64,000 nt of DNA from Geobacillus thermoleovorans (GTDB lineage Bacteria; Bacillota; Bacilli; Bacillales; Anoxybacillaceae), in contig NZ_CP014335.1 of the NCBI RefSeq assembly GCF_001610955.1, forward strand, positions 1,839,001-1,903,000. The letters run 5' to 3'. Position 1 is the stretch's first letter. Each line of letters opens with the position of its first letter. The position numbers were made by a program, and so were the translations under genes. Below the pieces are notes generated by a model. That model saw only the letters and a program-made list of their open reading frames with translations, made no database searches and was not told the origin of the DNA. This document shows, one piece after another, positions 45,464 to 54,811 of the stretch.

Positions 45464-45607
45464 TTCTCCCCCCTTTTTTGCATCAAATCTTTTTTCATGT
45501 ACCAAGAACGCTTCGCTTTTATTTTATATTTCTGAATATTTAGTTAATAAAAATATTATGCTACAATCTTCTATCTTTTTCAACCTTCAAAATCATTAGG
45601 ACAAAAC

Positions 45608-45644
45608 AAAAGGGTGCCCATCCATCATTTTGGAACACCCTTTT
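45608..45644. terminator. Bidirectional terminator downstream of the small membrane protein gene
   Basis: AAAAGGGTG and CACCCTTTT form the stem; A/T runs on both sides. It is similar in appearance, not in flanks, to the MITE hairpins at 22350 and 27500. Confidence 0.75.
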
Positions 45645-45682
45645 CCATGATCCCATCGGTCATCCAATACTATCACAAGCGG

Positions 45683-45985
45683 CTACATCTCATTACTTTT
45701 GGATGATTTTGCAGGAAAATCCATTGCAGCAGGCTGCATCGTTCCCATCCGCCGGCTCATCCAGCGGTTGAGGCCGCGAATCACGTTTCGCATCGGTCCT
45801 TGCGTCATCGGCGCCATGCGTCTCCCTTGTCTCGCCCCCAACATCGCGGCTGCCACCGCTCCTAAGCTTACGCTGACGAGCGTCCAAATGGCGTTATGGT
45901 TTCTTCGCCGTCTAACAACCCCCAACCATGGATTCCACAACCCGCGGCCGCGCTGAACGCGGAACAGACGGAATAAGCGGTCCAT
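45683..45985 (-). CDS. Small basic membrane protein, unknown function
   Basis: 100 residues. A basic Arg-rich N-terminus (DRLFRLFRVQRGRGLWNPWLG) precedes a single hydrophobic helix (IWTLVSVSLGAVAAAMLG) and a basic C-terminal part. The ATG at 45985 follows AGGAGGTGGAGG, a very strong site, so the gene is probably real. An earlier ATG at 46024 is unlikely. Not recognised. It lies divergent to the surface-protein gene. Confidence 0.65.
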   Translation of the reverse strand: MDRLFRLFRVQRGRGLWNPWLGVVRRRRNHNAIWTLVSVSLGAVAAAMLGARQGRRMAPMTQGPMRNVIRGLNRWMSRRMGTMQPAAMDFPAKSSKSNEM

Positions 45986-46183
45986 TGTACCTCCACCTCC
46001 TTTTGCTCGACAGCTCCCGTTCAACGGTTAGCATACGTTGCCTCTAAAAAGTCATACGTGGAAAACATTAGATGTAAACAGGGAGGGTGTTCTATATAAA
46101 AATTTCCATATATTTCACTATTTTCGTCCCTTTCATGTTCCTATATACTGAATTCGTATATACAAACAAACGGAGGTCACGAC

Positions 46184-47497
46184 ATGAAAAACATCGTTCC
46201 TTTTGCCTTGGCCGCATCCATAGCCACTGTATGGCCAGCTTCAGCGTTCGCCATTGAACGCAACGATCCAGCTTTAGAGCAGTATTTAAATGAAGCAGGG
46301 ATCACAGTCGAAGAGCTGGAAAATTATTTGGACTATGAAGGCTATTCGCTCGATGAGTTTGACAGCGTGGACGAAATGCGCCGTGAGTTCGGCGAGCCGC
46401 TCACGGAAGAAAATTTAGCTCAGTTGCTCGCCAAACACGGGTTGACCGAACAACAGCTTCGACAAATGCTCATCGACAATGGGGAAATGGAAGAGTCACA
46501 GGCCATTACTGATGTGTTTTTATTTTACAATGATCTGGAAGAATATATCGAACTGTTTAAAGATTACTCCGTTCCGATCACTGATGAAACGCTGGCCGCC
46601 TTTCTAAACGAACGCGGAATGACAAAGGAAGAGCTCATCGCCCTTCTTGATCGGCACGGCGAATCGTTGGCCGATTACCACTCGATCGGCGAGCTGAAAG
46701 ATATCGTCGATTATTATCGAAATTTGACGCCGTTGACCGAAGAAACATTAAACAAATTTTTACAAGAAATTGGCATGACGAAAACGCAATTGGAAAAACT
46801 GCTGTCTAAAAACGACGATTCGCTTGACAATTATGCGACGGTTGAGGAACTGTCGGAGACAGTCATCGACTACTTGCTTCCGGATTTAGACGAGCTTGGT
46901 TTGACGGACGCAGAGTTGGAAAAGCTCTATAACCATTTTGAATCGCTGAATATGGAAGATCCGCAATTCGCCGAGAAAATGGAAGAAATCGGCCAACGGC
47001 TTGAGGCGATCGGTGCGTACGATTTTACGAGCGTGACGGAGCTATCGCCAACGCAAATCGCTGAGATCGCCAATGTATGGACCGACCTGCTTTCCACATT
47101 TCAGCTGGAAGCGAAGTTTTATTTGACAAAAGGTGGCGAGAAAAAGCCGCTCAGCCTGTCGACGCTGCTGACAATGGAATCAGCGAACGGCTACGATTTG
47201 CTTGTTGAAATTTACAGCACCGAAGGCGAGCTACTGGCTGATTTTGTCGTGACCGAAGAGATGTTTGCCTCCGACATATTCGATGAAATCGGCGAAGACT
47301 TGCAACAGAGCGGCCAGGCAGCGAAAATCGAAAAAGTGGTGAAACCGGCGCCGCCGAAACCGCTGAAGCGGACCGAAGCCGGAGCGAAACTGCCGAAGAC
47401 GGCATCCCCGTATGCCGCTTATATGCTTTTTGGTTTGACCTTAATCGGTGTCGGCGCATTCCTTGTCCGCTTCCGCCAAGGAGCCGAGGCGAAATAA
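46184..47497 (+). CDS. Processed acidic surface protein, LPxTG-anchored
   Basis: 437 residues, strongly acidic. Signal peptide 1-24 (cut after ASAFA). The body is built of related helical repeats, each with a pattern like LTEENLAQLLAKHGLTEQQL and ending in an acidic linker; at least four copies fall in residues 25-260. The C-terminus has the sorting signal LPKTA followed by a hydrophobic helix and a basic tail (FRQGAEAK). This matches the processed acidic surface protein family of Bacillales. The next gene, a class D sortase, is its probable anchoring enzyme. ACGGAGGTCACGAC precedes the ATG. Confidence 0.88.
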   Translation: MKNIVPFALAASIATVWPASAFAIERNDPALEQYLNEAGITVEELENYLDYEGYSLDEFDSVDEMRREFGEPLTEENLAQLLAKHGLTEQQLRQMLIDNGEMEESQAITDVFLFYNDLEEYIELFKDYSVPITDETLAAFLNERGMTKEELIALLDRHGESLADYHSIGELKDIVDYYRNLTPLTEETLNKFLQEIGMTKTQLEKLLSKNDDSLDNYATVEELSETVIDYLLPDLDELGLTDAELEKLYNHFESLNMEDPQFAEKMEEIGQRLEAIGAYDFTSVTELSPTQIAEIANVWTDLLSTFQLEAKFYLTKGGEKKPLSLSTLLTMESANGYDLLVEIYSTEGELLADFVVTEEMFASDIFDEIGEDLQQSGQAAKIEKVVKPAPPKPLKRTEAGAKLPKTASPYAAYMLFGLTLIGVGAFLVRFRQGAEAK

Positions 47498-48091
47498 ATG
47501 AACCGGAAACGGCTCGTGCGCTTTTTTGGAGCAAGCTTGATCGCAGCAGGAATCGCCGTAGCCGCCGTTAGCGGCTTGAAGTGGAAAAACGGCTTGGAGG
47601 CGGTCAAACCGCTGTCTGTTGAAATAGAGAGACAAACAGGCGCTGCGCCGATGCAAATCCAAAGTTCACTCTACCCAAAACAGCCCAAAATCGGCGAACA
47701 AATCGGCGAACTCATCATCCCGAAGCTCAACATGAGCCTAGCGATTTACCACGGTACAGATGAAAACGAGTTGGAAAAAGGGGTCGGCCATTACGCCGGC
47801 AGTGTCCTGCCAGGAGAGGCGGACAACTGCGTGCTTTCTGGCCATCGTGACACGGTCTTCCGCCGTCTTGGCGAAGTCGGCCAAGGCGATATCTTGATCG
47901 TCCGTACGTCCGCCGGCACATTCACCTATAAAGTGCGCAAAGTGCGCATCGTCGACGCCGACGACCGGACGGTCATCGTTCCAAAGCCGAAAGCGACACT
48001 CACCGTTTCCACGTGCTATCCGTTCCGCTACGTCGGCCCTGCTCCGCAGCGGTACGTGCTCGTCGCCAACTTAATCAATGATCGCTCTTAA
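47498..48091 (+). CDS. Class D sortase
   Basis: 197 residues with an N-terminal membrane anchor (about 8-26). Catalytic residues are all present: His116 in CVLSGHRDTVF, Cys173 in TLTVSTCYPF and Arg185 in GPAPQRYVL. The ATG follows the stop of the surface-protein gene directly, so the two are expressed together, and this enzyme should anchor that protein at its LPKTA motif. In Bacillus some class D sortases act in sporulation; here the linkage points to a dedicated substrate. Confidence 0.93.
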   Translation: MNRKRLVRFFGASLIAAGIAVAAVSGLKWKNGLEAVKPLSVEIERQTGAAPMQIQSSLYPKQPKIGEQIGELIIPKLNMSLAIYHGTDENELEKGVGHYAGSVLPGEADNCVLSGHRDTVFRRLGEVGQGDILIVRTSAGTFTYKVRKVRIVDADDRTVIVPKPKATLTVSTCYPFRYVGPAPQRYVLVANLINDRS

Positions 48092-48105
48092 CCTTGCAAA
48101 AAGCG

Positions 48106-48138
48106 AAAGGATGGCCGAAACAAGGGCCATCCTTTTTT
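48106..48138. terminator. Terminator between sortase and CapA genes
   Basis: AAAGGATGGCC and GGCCATCCTTT, 8-base loop, T-run on the plus strand and TTT on the minus strand; it serves both convergent genes. Confidence 0.88.
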
Positions 48139-49294
48139 ACTTCACTTCGTACGCGGTCCAAGTCGGCTTTTTGATTTTCGCCGACAGCGAGACAATTTTC
48201 CGTTTCACTCGGGCTGCTTCCCCTCCCGCTAACGGCATCGGCTGGTAGTTGTTCCTTGTCGTCACCGATGAAATGCGAAACGGGATGACGCGGATTTCTT
48301 TTTTGGCCGTCCGCTTGCCGTTTTGAAAAGAGAACACTTGCTGGAAGACAAACGTATCTTTGTCGCTCGGATTTTTGTTTCCGCCGAACATAAAATTGCC
48401 GAGGCTGTAGACGATGAACTTCCCTTTATACTCCTCAATCCCTTGAATGACATGCGGATGATGGCCGACGACCAAATCGGCGCCGCTGTCAATCGCAAAG
48501 CGGCCGAGCGCCTTTTGCGTGCTGTTTGGCACATAGCTTCGTTCCACTCCCCAATGGAAATGGACGAAAACGATGTCGGCTCCTTGTTTCCGAAGCGTGC
48601 GAATATCGTTGGCGATTTGCTTGCGCAACGTGCTGGTGTTGCTCCAGCCTTCATAGCCAAGCGCTCCAACTTGAATGCCTTTGACCGTTTTCAACAGCCG
48701 GAGCGTGCGGCCGAAATAACCGATGTTTTCCTTTTTTAAACAGGCAATCGTGTCATTGTATCCTCGTTGCAAGTAATCGTATGTATGATTATTGGCCAGA
48801 TTCACAGCATCAATGCCGCCATAGGTTAAGATTTTCGCATAACTCGGGTGGCCGCGAAAACGAAATTTCTTGCTTGCCTTCCGCGTCGAGGTCGTCAGCG
48901 TCGTTTCCAAATTGACGGTCGTAAAATCGTCCTTTTTGAAGATCGGCTCAATGTATTTCGTAAAATAGCGCAAGCCGTGCTTCTTCGCTTCTTCATCAAA
49001 CGAATACGCATAGCCATAATTTTCATCGCGCCCGAGCGTCACATCGCCCGCCGCGCTGATGGTGATGCGCACTTCGTTCGGGTTCGGCGCCGCTTGTTTG
49101 GCAGAGGCTGACGCTATCACCATCTTATCGATCGGACTCGGCAGCGGTGGATGCTCGATTGTTTGCCCCGCCAGTTCGTTTGGCGCTGCCAGCACTTCCT
49201 CGACGCCGCGATCAGCCGCATTGCTGCAGGAAAATAAAAAGACGGACGCCATACACATAAGCGCCGCATTTCTTCCCTTGATCCATGCGTTCAT
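48137..49294 (-). CDS. CapA-family lipoprotein, PgsA-like metallophosphoesterase fold
   Basis: 385 residues. Lipoprotein signal with FLFSCSN (Cys23). PGA_cap domain motifs in order: ISAAGDVTLGRDENYGYA, NLETTLT, NLANNHTYDY, VHFHWGVER, DLVVGHHPHVIQG and YSLGNFMFGGN. These correspond to the calcineurin-like fold of CapA/PgsA, linked to poly-gamma-glutamate synthesis or export. No capB, capC or pgsB genes are here, so a role outside capsule synthesis is likely, as for other solitary copies. Confidence 0.9.
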   Translation of the reverse strand: MNAWIKGRNAALMCMASVFLFSCSNAADRGVEEVLAAPNELAGQTIEHPPLPSPIDKMVIASASAKQAAPNPNEVRITISAAGDVTLGRDENYGYAYSFDEEAKKHGLRYFTKYIEPIFKKDDFTTVNLETTLTTSTRKASKKFRFRGHPSYAKILTYGGIDAVNLANNHTYDYLQRGYNDTIACLKKENIGYFGRTLRLLKTVKGIQVGALGYEGWSNTSTLRKQIANDIRTLRKQGADIVFVHFHWGVERSYVPNSTQKALGRFAIDSGADLVVGHHPHVIQGIEEYKGKFIVYSLGNFMFGGNKNPSDKDTFVFQQVFSFQNGKRTAKKEIRVIPFRISSVTTRNNYQPMPLAGGEAARVKRKIVSLSAKIKKPTWTAYEVK

Positions 49295-49529
49295 ATTCCC
49301 TCTCCTATCAATCTATTTTCTTCAAACTACCACAACTTCTGCTAATGACGTATTCAACACACCCCCTATTTATCCCTTTTCTTTCCCTCAATTTAGGAGT
49401 GATGACCTAGCCAAGCCATGATATAATGAGCTTGTAGGCGTTTCCTCTCCTATTTCCACATCTTGGACTCCTCACGTTTCATGGTTGAAACGCCCCGAGT
49501 GAATCCCATCTCGATAAGGAGGTTTCTTC

Positions 49530-49982
49530 ATGGAAGAGCTGTTGCGGCAGTTAACCACACTTGTTCAAGGACTTGTCGATGACATGTCCGTCCTGAAGCA
49601 AGACATGCAAACGGTGAAGCAAAAATTGGGTCAACTTGAACAACGGGTGGACAAACTTGAGCAACGGATGGACAAACAGGAAGAAGAGCTGCGCTGGCTG
49701 AAGGAGCAGATGAAAGAAAACACGGAAATGATCAAAGCGATCCGCGACAATCAACTCGAACAGCGCAGCATTCAAGACGGCATGCGCCATGAAATCGCCA
49801 GCCTCCGCGGAGAAATGGCCGGCATTCGCGAGCAGATGGCAACAAAAGACCAGCTCTCCCGACTTCGCGAGCAAATGGCGACAAAAGAAGACATCTCCCT
49901 CATTCATCAGCGGCTTGATTATCAACTTGGCCGCATCGCGAGAGTGGAGGAGGAGATGTATTTGCTGAAGAAAGTAGATTGA
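49530..49982 (+). CDS. Coiled-coil protein with MATK repeats, unknown function
   Basis: 150 residues, almost entirely predicted coiled coil with heptads (KLGQLEQRVDKLEQRMDKQE) and two REQMATKDQLSRL/REQMATKEDISLI units. No known domain. AAGGAGGTTTCTTC before the ATG shows it is translated. The stop codon TGA (49980-49982) lies on the first bases of the IS605-type right end, so the element replaced the original end of the gene. The protein at 57275 has the same MATK-type repeats, suggesting a local paralog family. Confidence 0.75.
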   Translation: MEELLRQLTTLVQGLVDDMSVLKQDMQTVKQKLGQLEQRVDKLEQRMDKQEEELRWLKEQMKENTEMIKAIRDNQLEQRSIQDGMRHEIASLRGEMAGIREQMATKDQLSRLREQMATKEDISLIHQRLDYQLGRIARVEEEMYLLKKVD

Positions 49983-50139
49983 CACTCCACACGCTTAAAG
50001 GCATGGGATTCTTGGATCGTTTGCGTCCTCATCCATTTCTGGTTCGGACAACGCCCAAGTTTAGGGGGGTGTCATCACCCCGTCCCATCGGGTTAGGATG
50101 TACCCCCATGAGCGGCGCACCTGTGACCAGTGCGCTAGG

Positions 50140-50362
50140 TTAGACGGCAAAGCCCGAAATCGCTTTGGCGATGTTGATGGCGCCATTCAAGTCGGCGTGG
50201 AGAGTGTATCCACACCTTTGGCATCGAAAGCGGATGCCGTTTCGGTTCGCTTTCTCTCGATAACCACATTTACACGTTTGGCTCGTGTAGGTTGGATTCA
50301 CCCACTCAACGCGAATGCCCGCCATTTCCGCCTTATAGGCAATCATCGTTTGCATAACGCGG
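50140..50362 (-). pseudogene. TnpB (OrfB) C-terminal remnant
   Basis: About 74 codons keep only the C-terminus of TnpB: IAYKAEMAGIRVEWVNPTYT, the zinc ribbon CKCGYREKANRNGIRFRCQRCG (in two parts: CKCG and CQRCG) and ADLNGAINIAKA, which holds the last RuvC Asp. The upstream ~300 residues, including the other RuvC residues, are missing, so nuclease activity is not expected. Confidence 0.88.
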
Positions 50363-50428
50363 ACAGAAAACAAAATGATAGTAAATCAACGATACAGTTG
50401 TTTTCGTTCTTCGATATTCTTGTTCCAT
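50355..50428 (-). pseudogene. IS200-type TnpA N-terminal remnant
   Basis: ATG at 50428, then MEQEYRRTKTTVSLIYYHFV and FCPRY, the start of the Y1 transposase family, before the sequence switches to TnpB in another frame. The HUH histidines and the catalytic tyrosine are lost, so the fragment is inactive. Confidence 0.85.
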
Positions 50429-50774
50429 ATTATAGATCGTATCAGTTTTAATGATTATACTACAACATCTAAAGAGAAAGATGGTGGCTCTAAGCAATCC
50501 TCTTAAGGGATTACCGAGCAATGCCGTCTTTCATCCCTCGATTGAAACCGTGGGCTTTCAGACGGCTTTTTCTGTAATAAGATCCCCCATCCTGACCGTT
50601 TCCGAATGCATTGTCTGTTTCTCCCGTTTCGTCGTCCATCGTTTTTCGAAAAAACCCCGCTACCCCACCATAAGGCTGCAGTAGAGAAAACATGCTTTTC
50701 TTTACAATAACCACAATAACCTCACACTTGCAGGGTTGAAGCGATCCAAAGATATGAAAATCCTTCGTACAGTG

Positions 50775-50799
50775 CCGGCGCAAGCCATGCTTGCGCCGG
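50775..50799. repeat. Perfect 11-bp hairpin downstream of the EIIC gene
   Basis: CCGGCGCAAGC, a CAT loop and the exact complement. It has no T-run on either side; it could stabilise the mRNA end or be a degraded terminator. The rest of 50574-50810 is gene-free and shows no recognisable element. Confidence 0.6.
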
Positions 50800-50810
50800 G
50801 CAAACTGCTC

Positions 50811-50912
50811 TCAACGCCCCGCCATCTCAAAAGTTCGCCGTGCGATCTCCACTCCAATAGGGTCAGTACAATCCTTTGTAATGAGCAAGTACCCAGCATA
50901 TCCGTTTTTAAC
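50811..50912 (-). other. 33 in-frame codons directly after the EIIC stop
   Basis: Immediately after the UAA of the EIIC gene the same frame stays open for 33 codons (KNGYAGYLLITKDCTDPIGV and EIARRTFEMAGR), then stops. The composition looks protein-like rather than random. It lacks a start codon. It may be the end of a decayed downstream gene or former coding sequence joined by deletion. Not recognised. Confidence 0.35.
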
Positions 50913-52175
50913 TTATGAAAACCACTTTATCAAATACCCTAACAAAATCCCCACAATCCCAAAATCCGAATCCCCAAACGTCGTCCCTTCAAACCCAAGC
51001 GATCCAAGTACTGGAAGCAAAAGTGCCGGCAAAAAGGAAATCAAAATGCCATTAGCAAACGCCCCCAGCACTGCCCCCCGTCTGCCCCCTGTAGCGTTGC
51101 CAAATACACCGGCAGCGGCTCCCGTGAAAAAGTGCGGAATTAAACCTGGAACGATGACCTTTAACCCAACGAGCGGCAAAATAAACATCGAAAGAATTCC
51201 AGCCGCAAAACTCGACAAGAATCCAACAATAACAGCATTCGGGGCGTATGGAAAGACAGCTGGGCAATCAAGCGCTGGTTTCGCATCTTGTACGACTTTA
51301 TCCGCAATCCCTTTAAATGCTGGAACAATTTCAGCAATAAGCATCCGCACCCCTGCTAGTACGACATATACTCCTGCAGCAAACGTGATCCCTTGCATAA
51401 GAGAGAAGACGAGAAAATTGACACCGCCGCTTAATTCCTTCTCGATAAACGATTTTCCAGCAAACGGAGCAACAATAAAAAATAACAGCACCATTGTCAA
51501 CGACATGGCCACCGATGTATCACGAAGAAAACCCAATGACTTTGGCACTTTAATATCTTCAGTAGATTGGGTCTTGTTTCCAAACCACTTCCCGATCCAT
51601 GCCGATGTAAAATAGCCGAGCGAACCGAAATGCCCTAACGCAATCTGATCCGTTCCAGTCACTTGACGCATATACGGCTGCAAAATGGCGGGCATCAACA
51701 CCATCAAACTTCCCAAAATAATAGAACCGATGACGACAAGCGGAACACCTGTTACTCCACCCGTCGCAAAAACAGCAGAAATTAGACACGCCATAAACAA
51801 CGTATGATGCCCTGTCAAGAAAATGTATTTAAAAGGGGTCAATCGTGCGATCAAGATGTTCACTACCATTCCAAATAACATGATCAGCGCTGTTTCTTTT
51901 CCAAATGTTTGTTGGGCAATGGCAACAATCGCCTCATTATTTGGAATAACTCCCTTAATATGAAAAGCTTTTTCGAACATTTTCCCAAAGATATTCAACG
52001 AACCGATTAAAATATTGGCCCCGCCGCCAAGAATGATAAATCCCATGACAGTCTTTAATGTGCCTGAAACGATCTCTGGAAAACTTTTTCTTTGCAGCAA
52101 CAAACCGATTAAGGCAAACAATCCCACTAGAATGGCCGGTGAACCAAGCACATCTTTCATAAGGAAATCAAACAC
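50913..52175 (-). CDS. Ascorbate-type PTS EIIC component, UlaA family
   Basis: 420 residues with about 11 helices of the UlaA/SgaT family: MKDVLGSPAILVGLFALIGL, GFIILGGGANILIGSLN, LTGHHTLFMACLISAVFAT and NATGGRRGAVLGAFANG. Together with the EIIB and the EIIA of the regulator it takes up L-ascorbate or an unknown pentitol/sugar acid. The GTG at 52175 has AAAGGGGGAATA upstream; the longer frame reads back through the EIIB 3' region and is not needed. No ascorbate catabolic genes (ulaDEF) follow; only the unrecognised remnant does. Confidence 0.88.
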   Translation of the reverse strand: MFDFLMKDVLGSPAILVGLFALIGLLLQRKSFPEIVSGTLKTVMGFIILGGGANILIGSLNIFGKMFEKAFHIKGVIPNNEAIVAIAQQTFGKETALIMLFGMVVNILIARLTPFKYIFLTGHHTLFMACLISAVFATGGVTGVPLVVIGSIILGSLMVLMPAILQPYMRQVTGTDQIALGHFGSLGYFTSAWIGKWFGNKTQSTEDIKVPKSLGFLRDTSVAMSLTMVLLFFIVAPFAGKSFIEKELSGGVNFLVFSLMQGITFAAGVYVVLAGVRMLIAEIVPAFKGIADKVVQDAKPALDCPAVFPYAPNAVIVGFLSSFAAGILSMFILPLVGLKVIVPGLIPHFFTGAAAGVFGNATGGRRGAVLGAFANGILISFLPALLLPVLGSLGFEGTTFGDSDFGIVGILLGYLIKWFS

Positions 52176-52309
52176 CGAATATTCCCCCTTTTCACCCATA
52201 AGTGAGCTATTGTATGGACTTTTTTCTTGTTTTCTATTTTTATTTTTTGTATGCTTTTCTACATAGGTTTCTCTTTGTTGCAGGCGTATCGCCTGCTTTT
52301 TTATTGTTG

Positions 52310-52576
52310 TCACAATCTCTCTCTTAACACTCGCTTTAATTCATCAAGGTCAAGAATATTCGTCAACTTAGCTACATTGCGTGTACCGTCATCAAGTACT
52401 TCCACTAAATCTCTCGCTCCAAGATATAAATCCGCCTTTTCTGTTTGGCCGGTTGTTAAATCTGTATGGGATACTTCAGCTTCGATTCCTAGTTCGTTTA
52501 ACACCTTTTTCACATTCATTTCGATGATAAAACTGCTGCCTAGCCCGTTTCCACAAACAACTAGAATTTTCTTCAT
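52310..52576 (-). CDS. PTS EIIB component, ascorbate/lactose-IIB-like fold
   Basis: 88 residues, complete. The phosphocysteine loop VCGNGLGSSFIIEMNVKKVL sits near the N-terminus, followed by the short alpha/beta fold (VSHTDLTTGQTEKADLYLGA). It passes phosphate from EIIA to the sugar entering through the EIIC encoded 134 bases downstream. It starts 26 bases after the regulator gene, so the three genes form one unit. Confidence 0.9.
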   Translation of the reverse strand: MKKILVVCGNGLGSSFIIEMNVKKVLNELGIEAEVSHTDLTTGQTEKADLYLGARDLVEVLDDGTRNVAKLTNILDLDELKRVLRERL

Positions 52577-52602
52577 CCTTCCCGCCTCCCATTTGTTTTT
52601 TA

Positions 52603-54660
52603 TTAAGAGTACATTTCCACTAATGCCAATACTTCTTCTACAGATTCAGCTTTAAACAACATTTGAATATGTTCTTGATTGGACAACAATGTTGTCAGCT
52701 GGGATAACGCTTTTAAATGAGTCTCATGATCAATGGCAGCTAACACAATCAAGACATACACTCGATCTTCTTCCCTGTCAGAAAACAGACAACCTTTTTT
52801 GATTCGAAGAAAGCTCATACCAAGTTTTTTTGCGCCTTGCTCCGGCCGGGCATGAGGCAAGGCCACTCCTGGTGTAATCACAATATAAGGCCCGAGTGTG
52901 AGAACGTTTTGAATCATGGCTTCAATATACTCACTTGTAATATAGCCTTCTTCTAATAATGGTCTTGCTGCTAACACAATCGCCTCTTTCCAATCACCTG
53001 CCTCTTCAATAATCTGAATATGTCGCTTCGTAAGCAAATCTTTTAGCATCGGTTTTTGCCAAATCTCCTTTCTTTTGCTGTGGCTAAAGTAAGCATTTAG
53101 TTCTTGATATAATGTCTTTTCATCGATGACCGTTGCGTGTTTTTTGATGATGTCCAACACCGCTTCGAGACCAAGGGATGTGGTTTCCGTCCATCCCTCG
53201 ATCTCCCGTAAAAGCAACATTTTATCCTCCGTTGTTAAAATGGGGCGAACCGTATAAACAGGCACATCCTTCGGTTGCAATGGCGTTGTCGTCACCACAA
53301 AATCTACATGCCCCTCAAGAGAAATATAATCATATTCCCTTGCTGAAACGACGCCAATGACATCGACCGTTGATAACAGTTCCCCCAATTGTTTTTGCAA
53401 CATTCGCGATGTTCCAATCCCGCTCTCGCAGACGATCAACACCTTTTTCCGTACTGGAACCGACACCCCCTCTCTGTCCAACCATCCGCCAAAATGCATG
53501 GCGATATAAGCAATTTCATCGTCGCTGACCGGCTGGCCAACTACACTTTCTAAATGATGGACGACTTTTTTCGTTAAGGTAAATAAATCTTGATAGTTCG
53601 CTTTGATCGATTCGGTCAGGTCGTTTTGTAGATGAAAACCATATTTCAGTCGATAATAGGCAGGCTTCATATGAACCAATAAATTTTTTTCCAACTCTTC
53701 GCGACGCTTGAATTGTACACATGCATAAGTTTGAAAATCATCCACCATATGTCGAATGATTCGTTTCAAAGTAGTGATGTCATCGTTATGATCAATTTGC
53801 TTGTCATCTGCAACTCGAAAACTGAGTAAATGGGTCGTCAAATAACAAACCTCGTCATCGGGAATAGATATTTGGGAAACGTTTTCAATTCGTCTAACGA
53901 GATGATCAGCAATCTGGTATTCCCGCATTGACCTTAGCACTTCTTTTTCTTGCTCATCCATTTGCACAAATTTGCCTCTAGCCCACCGTCTTTGGAACAA
54001 TGCGAGATAAATAGGTAAAGTTTGAATAACCTCACCCGCATAGCGAATAGAAAAAGCAGACTCGAATTGGCGAATCCAATCAAAGATTGGCCATTGACAC
54101 TCAGCTGACAACTCTGCAGCGAAATGCTGGTCATCCATCGTCGCTAATAGTTGATGAACATAACGAATCATCAATTTCCTCTTTTGGATTTCTTTTCCTG
54201 ATAAGAAATACCCTTTTTTGCGATGGAATGACAATTGCAACTGAAATGACTGCCAATCTTCTTTCAGTTCCTTTATGTCATTTAACAACGTGCTCCTGCT
54301 TACATGTAATTTCTCTAAAAAATCAGACAAATACAGTGGATGAACGCGAGTCAAAATCCATAAACCAATCCAAGCTTTTCGCTCCCATGACTGATATGTG
54401 TAATGTCGGGCAGGTTGTAATGTGTTCCACTTTGTTGTTATTTCTTGTTTCACTTCATCATCCAAGCGAAATCCGAGCCCGCGCGCATATTGAATCGGCT
54501 TCAGCCCTTCATGATGCAACCATTCATTCGTTTTTTGTATATCGTAATAAATCGTTCGCTTGGATACATTCAATGATTGCGCCAATTTGTCAGCGGTAAG
54601 ATAAAGAGAAGAGCGAAGCAACAACTTCATAAGTTGGATACAACGGGCATTGAGCATCAT
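52603..54660 (-). CDS. BglG/MtlR-type PRD regulator with EIIB- and EIIA-like domains
   Basis: 685 residues: N-terminal HTH ([21 protein letters not shown]), a second HTH ([15 protein letters not shown]), PRD1 and PRD2 (about 180-400), an EIIB-like part with Cys in [19 protein letters not shown], and a C-terminal EIIA with His in [13 protein letters not shown]. The last domain probably supplies the EIIA for the system, since no separate gene exists. Phosphorylation of the PRDs by HPr and EIIB would couple activity to sugar supply. A perfect 16-bp palindrome lies 52 bases upstream of the ATG. Confidence 0.92.
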   Translation of the reverse strand: MMLNARCIQLMKLLLRSSLYLTADKLAQSLNVSKRTIYYDIQKTNEWLHHEGLKPIQYARGLGFRLDDEVKQEITTKWNTLQPARHYTYQSWERKAWIGLWILTRVHPLYLSDFLEKLHVSRSTLLNDIKELKEDWQSFQLQLSFHRKKGYFLSGKEIQKRKLMIRYVHQLLATMDDQHFAAELSAECQWPIFDWIRQFESAFSIRYAGEVIQTLPIYLALFQRRWARGKFVQMDEQEKEVLRSMREYQIADHLVRRIENVSQISIPDDEVCYLTTHLLSFRVADDKQIDHNDDITTLKRIIRHMVDDFQTYACVQFKRREELEKNLLVHMKPAYYRLKYGFHLQNDLTESIKANYQDLFTLTKKVVHHLESVVGQPVSDDEIAYIAMHFGGWLDREGVSVPVRKKVLIVCESGIGTSRMLQKQLGELLSTVDVIGVVSAREYDYISLEGHVDFVVTTTPLQPKDVPVYTVRPILTTEDKMLLLREIEGWTETTSLGLEAVLDIIKKHATVIDEKTLYQELNAYFSHSKRKEIWQKPMLKDLLTKRHIQIIEEAGDWKEAIVLAARPLLEEGYITSEYIEAMIQNVLTLGPYIVITPGVALPHARPEQGAKKLGMSFLRIKKGCLFSDREEDRVYVLIVLAAIDHETHLKALSQLTTLLSNQEHIQMLFKAESVEEVLALVEMYS

Positions 54661-54711
54661 GATGGAGCGCTCCCTTTTATTTAGTTGTGCAAATCCTTGG
54701 ACTTTTGATTA

Positions 54712-54727
54712 GAGAATCCGGATTCTC
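54712..54727. promoter_or_regulatory. Perfect 16-bp palindrome at the start of the PTS regulator unit
   Basis: GAGAATCCGGATTCTC. On the minus strand a TATAAT box (54738-54743) precedes it, so the palindrome covers about +4 to +20, a classical repressor position. A -35 is not clear. Not related to the gluconate operators. Confidence 0.6.
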
Positions 54728-54811
54728 CTTACTGTTCATTATAGTTGATTTTCTTGAAAAGATAAGCCCAAATTCCAACACCCCAATTGCGCAAAAATTG
54801 GACTGATTCAA

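Larger units (their letters stand above)
49979..50573 (-). mobile_element. Shrunken IS200/IS605-type element with both ends and an omegaRNA-like region
   Basis: Reading on the minus strand: the left end has GCCGTCT...AGACGGC around a 35-base loop (about 50522-50570); then a tnpA start, a tnpB end, and from about 50140 to 49979 a structured non-coding region ending AATCCCATGCCTTTAAGCG...GTGTCAA. That tail is the usual IS605 right end, the 3' part of TnpB guide (omega) RNA. A TTAC tetranucleotide abuts the left end, the kind of target site these elements use. Boundaries are inferred to within a few bases. Confidence 0.78.

Noticed and set aside
50511..50783. 90-codon minus-strand frame between the IS605-type element and the EIIC gene
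   Set aside because: It crosses the left end of the element and the hairpin at 50775, and has no domain or ribosome site; it is a chance frame.
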